Of a stretch of DNA of 27,059 nt, positions 21,607-27,059 are shown in pieces. The stretch comes from an uncultured bacterium (lineage in GTDB: Bacteria; Planctomycetota; UBA1135; GCA-002686595): the NCBI GenBank assembly GCA_913058555.1, contig CAJXRJ010000010.1, forward strand, positions 1 to 27,059, written 5' to 3'. Numbering within the stretch: position 1 is the first letter of the stretch; every line of letters begins with the position of its first letter. A program made the translations under genes and the position numbers. The notes under the pieces were generated by a model. That model made no database searches. It worked only from the letters and a program-made list of their open reading frames with translations, and was not told where the DNA came from.

Positions 21607-23766
21607 TCACTGAAAGAGCACCTCGCCGGGGATCGACTGCTTCACGATCCCAGGGCCGCTCCAGCGCACCTCCAGGCCAGCGGCACCTGAGGCGTTGAAG
21701 TACTCCACCCGGATGGGGTGGAAGCCCGACTGGAGCCCCACCTGGCCGCCCACTTCTTTCATGCCGTGGAGCCCGTCGTTCTCGACGACCGTCTGCCCGC
21801 CGATCATGAGGCGCGAACCATCGTCGCTCGAGGTGAAGAACTCGTAGATGCCGTTCTCCGGAACAAGGATGTGCCCCGTGAACGCAAGGGCCGCGTGCTC
21901 TTCCTGCGAGCACTCACCCGCGTCGAACTGGGTGCATGTCCCGCGGGACACGGGCTCCCGCTCCGCCATCTGATCCAACGTCTGCCACCCACCCTCGAAG
22001 CGCGCCACGGAGAGTCCCGCGTCTGGCCTCCGGATGAAACTGACGGGCACCCGCAAGGCCGCCTCGGCGTAACCCACGAGGTCCATGCTGGCGTCGATGG
22101 GAGAGAGCCGCCCTCCGCGGGAGGCGGCCGCGCGAATCGACATCGATTCCGTGACCCGGATCGGAGCGGTGTACTTTGCCGACGAGAGCGAGGGCGCCGA
22201 ACCATCGAGGGTGTAGTGGATGACGGAGCCCGGCAGATCCGCCTGCAACTCGACGGTCGTGCTACCCAGGAACACGCGGCTCTCCGGGTTGATCGAGACG
22301 GTCGCCGGGGATGCGTGGGCGCTGAAGGTGGCGATCGTGGGGCACGCGCGGCTGTCGGTAATGCGCAGGCGCAGGGCATCGGCCGTGACGGCGTCGAAGC
22401 GCGCGATGCGCTTGTAGCCAATCGTGGTTCCGCTCGCCACGGATTGCCATTCCCCCTGAACGCGGGCCTCCAGGTCCCAAGCCCGCACGCGCTGACCGAG
22501 CTCCACATGCTCCTGGAAGACCGCACGGTTCACGGGCCGCGCGCCGTCGAACTCCACGGTGAGCGTTGCGGCCAACTGGTCGTCATCCGCGGCCCAATAG
22601 GTTCCCCGGTCGCCGTCAACGGCCCGGGCCGCTCCGAAGAACGGATCGTCCCCCCGGTTGTGGCTGGCGGTCACTGGCCGGCCCAAGGCCAGGTCCTCCG
22701 CAAACGTCGCCCGCAGGATATCGGTCATCTTCCGCAGGGCCGCCGCATCGTTCCCGTGGACCAGCCCACGGTTGTCCACCGGGAAGTTCAGGAGCAGGTT
22801 CGTGTTGTGCCCCACGCTGGCGTAATAGATGTCGAGCAGCTCCTGCACGGACTTGACCTTGTCGTCGCTCTCCTTCGTCCAGTACCAGCCCGGACGAATC
22901 GAGACGTCAGACTCCGCGGGGAACCACCGATCGGCACCCTCGATTCCGATGTTCAGCTCCCCGGCCCGTTCGGGCACGCCCATGGGATAGGTGGACCACT
23001 GCGTGGCGTTCGCGTAACCCCGCTCGTTCCCCACCCACCTCGCGCCCACGGGCATGTTGCCGTAGGGCGGGCCGAAGGTCACCGACCCGGGCTGGAGGCG
23101 CATGACCGTCTCGTTGAATGCTTCCCAGTCGTACTCCTGGTGCTTCTCCGGATTGTTGCGATCCCCGTTGGCTCCGTCCCACCAAACTTCCGCCACCTCG
23201 CCGTACCCGGTGAGCAGCTCCTCCATCTGGCCGATGAAGTACTTGTTGTACGCCTCGTCGTCGCGCCCATAGATCGGGTTGTTGCGATCCCACGGCGAGA
23301 TGTAGATCCCGAGGAACAAGTCATGGGCCGCACACGCGTCCGCTAACTCCCGAATCACATCGCCCTTGCCGTCCTTCCACGGTGAACTCGCCACGTCGTG
23401 CTCGGTGAATGCGCTCGGCCAGAGACAGAACCCATCATGGTGCTTGGCCGTGATGATGACGCCCGTCAGCCCGCACTCCTTGAAGAGCTGGCACCACTGG
23501 TTCGCGTCGAGCTCGGTGGGGTGGAACGCCTCGGGCGATTCCGTGCCATGGCCCCACTCCACCCCGGTGAACGTGTTCATGTTGAAGTGAACAAAGGCGT
23601 AGAACTCAGCGGCGTGCCAACGCATGTGGGCTTCCGTCGGAATCGCGCCGTGGGGCGCGGGCGCCGGAACCTGGGGCGTGAGGCCCTGGGAATCTGCTAC
23701 CTGCGCAGTGGAACAGCTCGCAGCTCCGAGGAGGAGCCACACGGTCGAGTTCGGGAGTGTCATCAT
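21607..23766 (-). CDS. GH29 alpha-L-fucosidase with discoidin-like, chitobiase-type and PA14 modules
   Basis: This 719-residue exported glycosidase begins with a signal sequence ('MMTLPNSTVWLLLGAASCS'), possibly a lipoprotein type with Cys18, although the lipobox is imperfect. The GH29 catalytic domain fills about residues 40-375: 'FYAFVHFNMNTFTGVEWG', 'GVIITAKHHDGFCLW', and 'EVWWDGANGD' with the nucleophile Asp197. After it come an F5/8 type C-like domain ('ASHNRGDDPFFGAARAVDGDRGTYW' region), a chitobiase-type strand module ('IHYTLDGSAPSLSS') and a C-terminal PA14 domain ('GIYEFFTSSDDGSRLMIGG'). It would remove L-fucose from algal or host glycans outside the cytoplasm. ATG 23766 or 23763 is chosen; the frame stays open to 23892 but that adds 42 residues before the signal sequence. 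Confidence 0.93.
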   Translation of the reverse strand: MMTLPNSTVWLLLGAASCSTAQVADSQGLTPQVPAPAPHGAIPTEAHMRWHAAEFYAFVHFNMNTFTGVEWGHGTESPEAFHPTELDANQWCQLFKECGLTGVIITAKHHDGFCLWPSAFTEHDVASSPWKDGKGDVIRELADACAAHDLFLGIYISPWDRNNPIYGRDDEAYNKYFIGQMEELLTGYGEVAEVWWDGANGDRNNPEKHQEYDWEAFNETVMRLQPGSVTFGPPYGNMPVGARWVGNERGYANATQWSTYPMGVPERAGELNIGIEGADRWFPAESDVSIRPGWYWTKESDDKVKSVQELLDIYYASVGHNTNLLLNFPVDNRGLVHGNDAAALRKMTDILRATFAEDLALGRPVTASHNRGDDPFFGAARAVDGDRGTYWAADDDQLAATLTVEFDGARPVNRAVFQEHVELGQRVRAWDLEARVQGEWQSVASGTTIGYKRIARFDAVTADALRLRITDSRACPTIATFSAHASPATVSINPESRVFLGSTTVELQADLPGSVIHYTLDGSAPSLSSAKYTAPIRVTESMSIRAAASRGGRLSPIDASMDLVGYAEAALRVPVSFIRRPDAGLSVARFEGGWQTLDQMAEREPVSRGTCTQFDAGECSQEEHAALAFTGHILVPENGIYEFFTSSDDGSRLMIGGQTVVENDGLHGMKEVGGQVGLQSGFHPIRVEYFNASGAAGLEVRWSGPGIVKQSIPGEVLFQ

Positions 23767-24094
23767 GGGTGGAGGCGGCCAGGATTCGGCCCACGCGGCT
23801 AGGTGCTCGCCGGCAGCAGGATTCTCCCGGATTGTCGCGGCGAATGGGGCCTCCCAGGCATCTTGCCGAGCAAGAAAGCCCGGAAGATCCACCCCGCCAT
23901 GATGGGGAAAGGCCGAGCGAGATCCTGCGCCCTCCCCACGATGTCGTCATCGGTGTGGAGGCTTCCACAGACGTCAAGAATGGACGGGGCACGCCTAGAC
24001 TGCGACGCCAACGAAACCGGGGGGGGCCGTGACGTCGTCGCGGCTCCCCCCCTGGTATGGATGTCGGAATGGCTGTCGATCTTCCCGTGGCGGC
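23767..24094. other. Non-coding gap with one strong hairpin
   Basis: 328 bp between the phosphatase-cytochrome stop and the fucosidase start. Reading frames here are short and lack family-like sequence. The fucosidase frame stays open to 23892 without a good start signal. The one clear structure is the G/C hairpin at 24019-24052. I see no convincing promoter, though the fucosidase promoter is probably here. Confidence 0.5.
24019..24052 (-). terminator. Candidate terminator hairpin after the phosphatase-cytochrome gene
   Basis: A G8 run plus CCG (24019-24029) pairs with CGGC, a bulged T and a C7 run (24041-24052), giving a stem of about ten pairs around an 11-nt loop. It lies 43 nt downstream of the stop at 24095 on the minus strand. 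The bases after it read GGTTTCGTTGG, a weak T tract. Confidence 0.4.
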
Positions 24095-25183
24095 TTACCG
24101 GTTCCGGTAGACCGCGTGGCAGTCGGCGCAGCTTTCCTTGGCGGCGTCGAAGGCCAGTTCGAGTTGGTCCGCGATCGACTCGGGGGCCGCGGCGGCTTCA
24201 GCGGCGCGGCAATCGGTGAGGAGGCGCAGGAGGTCCTCGGAGGCGGTGATGCCTTCGGCCATCATCTCGTCGTAGTCCTCATTCCGGGTCTGGGTCGACT
24301 CCACCTCGCCGCAGGCGCGGAAGTACTGGGCGAACTGGGTCGCGGTCTGAAGAGGATCCAGATCCGGGTGAGCCGGGTCGGCTTTCCAACCGGCCTTGCG
24401 GATGAGCTTCATGTCGTCAAAAAGACGCGTCATCCGAATCATCCCTTCGCGGATACCGTCAAACGAATGGGACGGCGTGAAGTCAAAGTCGAAGACCGCG
24501 GTCTCCTCGGCGCTTGGAATCTGAGAGGTCGCCACGGAGCTGTAGAGGCCCTCGTACTTGGAAGCTGTCGTGCTCCACTGACGCATCTCAGCGATCGCCA
24601 CCTCGCGGTCAAGGCCATCCAAAGCCACGCGCCCGACGGCGGCGGCGGCGGGTCCGCGGTGTTTGCCATGGAAGCAATGCACGTAGAACGGCGCCTCGAG
24701 TTCGCGGAAGGACTTGGCCATCTGCGCGATCTGCTCGTCGGTGATGCCACCGTAGCGAAGCGGGATGTGCACGTAAGTCAGGTCGGATTTGGCCGCACCC
24801 TCCAGGTCTGGAGCCTTGCCGTCCACCGAGATCACCGTGCGCACACCCCAAGCGGCGAGCTGCGCCAGTGCCTCTTCGTCGTGGGGCTCGCTGCCCGAGA
24901 TGATCGTGTCGCTTAGGCGGTAGACGTTGTGCAACCCGGGGTAGCTGCCGGGAGCCACGGGGGGAAGCGGGACGTTGGCGGCAGCCTCGTAGGCGGTGCC
25001 GGTCAAGTTCAACGGCGGCGGCACCAGCGGCGCCTCAGCGACGCGCTCCCCGGGCGCCCCCGTGCCCTCGGCAAGCATGCCGGGAGCCGAAGAACAGGCC
25101 AGGGCCACGGACGCCACGGCTGACATACCGAAAAGACCGGCCCAGCGAAGAATCCGGTCCGGGGCTCCTTGGGGGTGGTGCAT
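24095..25183 (-). CDS. Lipoprotein fusion: CX5R tyrosine/dual-specificity phosphatase domain plus cytochrome c'-like domain
   Basis: This 362-residue exported protein has a signal peptide with a lipobox-like VALAC (Cys30), then a Pro-rich linker. A phosphatase-like domain covers about residues 80-220: 'NVYRLSDTIISGSEPHDEEAL', 'WGVRTVISVDGKAPDLEGA', 'YVHIPLRYGGITDEQI', and the P-loop 'VHCFHGKHRGPAAAAVGR', which contains HC-x5-R with Cys170 and Arg176. A helical domain at about 230-362 ends in 'AFDAAKESCADCHAVYRNR', a CXXCH haem site (C352, C355, H356) at the extreme C-terminus, as in class II cytochromes c (cytochrome c'). Both active motifs look intact. I chose ATG 25183 to put the signal peptide at the N-terminus; the frame is open to 25291. 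The physiological substrate is unknown. It is flanked by carbohydrate-active genes but separated from both by about 250-330 bp. Confidence 0.87.
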   Translation of the reverse strand: MHHPQGAPDRILRWAGLFGMSAVASVALACSSAPGMLAEGTGAPGERVAEAPLVPPPLNLTGTAYEAAANVPLPPVAPGSYPGLHNVYRLSDTIISGSEPHDEEALAQLAAWGVRTVISVDGKAPDLEGAAKSDLTYVHIPLRYGGITDEQIAQMAKSFRELEAPFYVHCFHGKHRGPAAAAVGRVALDGLDREVAIAEMRQWSTTASKYEGLYSSVATSQIPSAEETAVFDFDFTPSHSFDGIREGMIRMTRLFDDMKLIRKAGWKADPAHPDLDPLQTATQFAQYFRACGEVESTQTRNEDYDEMMAEGITASEDLLRLLTDCRAAEAAAAPESIADQLELAFDAAKESCADCHAVYRNR

Positions 25184-25432
25184 CGATGGGTTCGACGGGC
25201 CTTGGGGGGCCGCCAGGTGATGGGATGTCGTGTGAAGGGGTGCCATTGCGCAGGCGGAACTGCAACGGTCGTGCCAAGGGCACGGAGGCATCGGGTGCCG
25301 GGATTCAGAAGCCGACCGTCACGGGGACGAAACGGCGATGGACCTAAGTAGACGTCCGGGGGGGCAGAGGATACAGCCAGAGGGGTTTGGGGGGTGAATG
25401 ACGCTCCCTCTGCCCCGATCCAGGCCCTGAAG

Positions 25433-26404
25433 CTAGCGGGGGGGCAGGCTGGCCCGGTAGAGCGACGTGCGGGCCGTAATGAAGAGCGTTTGCCCGCTCG
25501 GACCCCCGAGACACACGTTCGAGGGCCGTTCCGGCACCGGAATGAGCCCCAGATACCCCCCATCGGGACCCCAGGCGGTGACACCGTCCTGACCCGTAGC
25601 GAAGATCCGACCCGCGCCGTCCACGCACATGCCGTCGCAGAGGGTCTCGATTTGCCACACGGGCTCCGGGGACGCCAGCTCGCCGCCTTCGAGTCGATAG
25701 GCCGTGATCGTCGCCGGCCGCCCATGGAGGCCCGCGTCTGGATGGGAAGGATGCCCCCCGGTGTCGGCGACGTACAGCCGATCCTCGCCCGGAGAAAGAG
25801 CGATCCCGTTCGGCATCGAGTGGTCCTTCAGCACCGCTCGCAGGTCCCCCGAACGCCGGTCCAGGCGATACACCCAGTTCCCCGGAAGCTCACGCCCGAC
25901 GCGCTGGCGCTCGAGGCCCCAAGGTGGATCGGTGAACCAGAGAACCCCGTCGGACTGAACCGTCAGGTCGTTCGGTGAGTTGAGGCGCCGGCCACCCAGG
26001 CCCTGGAAGAGCGGCAACGGTCCATCGGGTCCGTGCCTCACCACCGTGCGAGCGCCATGCACGCACGTGAGCAGCTCCCCGTCCACGTCGAGCGCGTTGC
26101 CATTCGGGCCATCGAGCTCCATCCAATCCGTGAGCCCCTCCGCCTCGCTCCAGCGCATGAGCGTCTTCCCGGGGATGTCCGAGAGGATCAGGTCCTTCGA
26201 GTCGGCGCGCCATACGGGCCCCTCGCAGAAGTCCATGCCACTCGCCAAACGCACCGCTGGGGCCGCCTCGCCGAAGGCACGGAGCGGCTCCAAACTCGCG
26301 GGGGCCCCGGCGCAACCAAATGCCCCGAAGCCCACGAGTAGTACTGTCCCGGCGAGACGCCCGAGAGCCCCCACGTCAGGGGGTGAAGACGAGCTTGACG
26401 GCAT
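25433..26404 (-). CDS. SMP-30/gluconolactonase family lipoprotein
   Basis: This 323-residue exported beta-propeller protein has a hydrophobic signal ending in 'FGAFGC' (probable lipidated Cys31), followed by the SMP-30 domain. The metal-binding residues of the family are present: Glu61 in 'CEGPVWR', Asn145 in 'LNSPNDLTV', and Asp214 in 'LYVADTGG', with Asn199 in 'SMPNGIAL'. Known members hydrolyse sugar lactones such as gluconolactone. Here the enzyme would work outside the cytoplasm. The start is uncertain: ATG 26404 overlaps the upstream gene by 29 bp, while GTG 26374 lies 1 nt after its stop and gives a shorter signal peptide. The close spacing suggests co-transcription with the malectin-domain gene. 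Confidence 0.92.
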   Translation of the reverse strand: MPSSSSSPPDVGALGRLAGTVLLVGFGAFGCAGAPASLEPLRAFGEAAPAVRLASGMDFCEGPVWRADSKDLILSDIPGKTLMRWSEAEGLTDWMELDGPNGNALDVDGELLTCVHGARTVVRHGPDGPLPLFQGLGGRRLNSPNDLTVQSDGVLWFTDPPWGLERQRVGRELPGNWVYRLDRRSGDLRAVLKDHSMPNGIALSPGEDRLYVADTGGHPSHPDAGLHGRPATITAYRLEGGELASPEPVWQIETLCDGMCVDGAGRIFATGQDGVTAWGPDGGYLGLIPVPERPSNVCLGGPSGQTLFITARTSLYRASLPPR

Positions 26405-27059
26405 TGGACAGGCCGTACCCTGCGCCAACCGTGTCCCGGTGCCACGCTTGGAAGCGCCAGGTGCTACCGCCAACAATGGGCGCCGCGCTCGGGGGCGGGT
26501 TCGTGATTTCGAGGCGGTGGCTGAGCACTTGGCCTTGGGCCTGCTCAATCCGAAGGCGGAACACCGGCATCGAGAGGCAGAGGTTGCCGCCGCCGCCCAT
26601 GAGGGGGAAGTTGCCGGGACCCGCAGCCTGAACGAAGAGGCCGAACTGGCCGGCCGGCACGGGGCTGGCCGTCAACGTGAGGTCATCGAGGGCCACGCTC
26701 GTGTTGCCAACGAAGTCCATGAGCGCCGGGCTACCGGTGGAGTTCGCAGGGTTCGAGCATTCGAACTCGAAGTGAGAGGGGCCGAGCTTTTCGATTTCGA
26801 GGGCCGCGATGAGTGCGCGCTGGCCGGGCTGCGGCCGCACCTCGATGAGGAGCTCACCGTCGGTGACCTCCACGTCGAAGCCGCGCTGCATGGCGACCTC
26901 GAAACCTGGTTCGAGGGCCAAGTCGACGCCGTCCGCCACGGTCTCCCCCTCGATCTCAAGGGATAGGACACGCACGCCGGGGGCGGACGTGCCGCGCTCC
27001 GCCATGTGGAAACTCACGCGGAAGAAGCCGTCGCCCATGGGCAAGCGGTAGATGACCGG
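26376..27059 (-). CDS. Malectin-domain protein with C-terminal 'FQAW' module (5' end beyond window)
   Basis: The frame is open to the right edge, so the N-terminus is missing; 227 residues are visible. The first about 95 form the end of a malectin-type carbohydrate-binding domain: 'YRLPMGDGFFRVSFHMAERG', 'VRVLSLEIEGETVADGVDL', 'VTDGELLIEVRP' and 'ALIAALEIEKL'. The last about 130 residues form a separate beta-rich module with 'CSNPANSTGSPA', 'LDDLTLTASPVPAGQFGLF', 'GNLCLSM', and a closing 'PGxTW-FQAW-RD'-like segment here reading 'GGSTWRFQAWHRDTVG' and ending in 'VKLVFTP'. I recall this closing module at the C-termini of many secreted planctomycete proteins; that is recollection, not a search. 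A function in glycan binding outside the cell is likely. Confidence 0.85.
   Translation of the reverse strand, partial: PVIYRLPMGDGFFRVSFHMAERGTSAPGVRVLSLEIEGETVADGVDLALEPGFEVAMQRGFDVEVTDGELLIEVRPQPGQRALIAALEIEKLGPSHFEFECSNPANSTGSPALMDFVGNTSVALDDLTLTASPVPAGQFGLFVQAAGPGNFPLMGGGGNLCLSMPVFRLRIEQAQGQVLSHRLEITNPPPSAAPIVGGSTWRFQAWHRDTVGAGYGLSNAVKLVFTP

Noticed and set aside
21718..23346. 542-codon plus-strand frame opposite the fucosidase
   Set aside because: The fucosidase GH29 and PA14 motifs are definite on the minus strand; the plus frame is Arg/His/Val-biased shadow.
1..27059. Search for CRISPR arrays, tRNA or rRNA genes, transposases, att sites and long direct repeats
   Set aside because: None seen by eye. 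The only repeated structures are protein-level beta-sandwich repeats and short GC palindromes.

Overview
The window is GC-rich bacterial chromosome with close-packed protein genes on both strands. I see no tRNA, rRNA, CRISPR array or insertion sequence. The gene families point to a planctomycete-like, polysaccharide-degrading bacterium. These are a 3-keto-disaccharide hydrolase (DUF1080) lipoprotein, a GH29 alpha-L-fucosidase with a PA14 module, an SMP-30 lipoprotein, large secreted carboxypeptidase-regulatory-like repeat proteins, a beta-helix protein of the choice-of-anchor Q type, and a malectin protein ending in a 'FQAW' module. I remember that module from planctomycetes, so the taxonomic assignment is inference. 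Few genes have a recognisable Shine-Dalgarno sequence.

Region 1 (1-5.8 kb): a truncated secreted beta-helix protein and an alpha/beta hydrolase lie on the minus strand. Divergent from them on the plus strand is a complete pntA-pntB proton-translocating transhydrogenase pair, closed by a near-ideal intrinsic terminator at 5686-5728.

Region 2 (5.8-13.7 kb): an orphan NarL/FixJ-type response regulator is followed by a block of secreted or membrane-anchored proteins of unknown function. The block holds a nine-repeat beta-sandwich protein, an acidic anchored protein, a small four-Cys protein with the best Shine-Dalgarno in the window, and a divergent second repeat protein.

Region 3 (13.7-16.2 kb, minus strand): DUF1080 lipoprotein, a 51-residue TatA-like miniprotein, a canonical TatA/TatB-like protein, then a sugar-phosphate isomerase/epimerase-type TIM barrel. 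The last three genes are joined by 4-nt overlaps. This looks like a small operon pairing 3-keto-glycoside breakdown with Tat translocase subunits.

Region 4 (16.3-21.15 kb, plus strand): site-2-protease family M50 peptidase, FAD-dependent oxidoreductase, SRPBCC protein and an AAA_32/Lon-type protease, spaced 6, 4 and 45 nt apart.

Region 5 (21.17-27.06 kb, minus strand): a truncated malectin/FQAW protein, an SMP-30 lipoprotein, a fusion of a CX5R (tyrosine/dual-specificity) phosphatase domain with a cytochrome c'-like haem domain, a GH29 fucosidase and a RhaM-family sugar mutarotase. The phosphatase-cytochrome fusion is the most unusual single gene here. The Tat/3-keto-sugar operon is the most interesting gene cluster.
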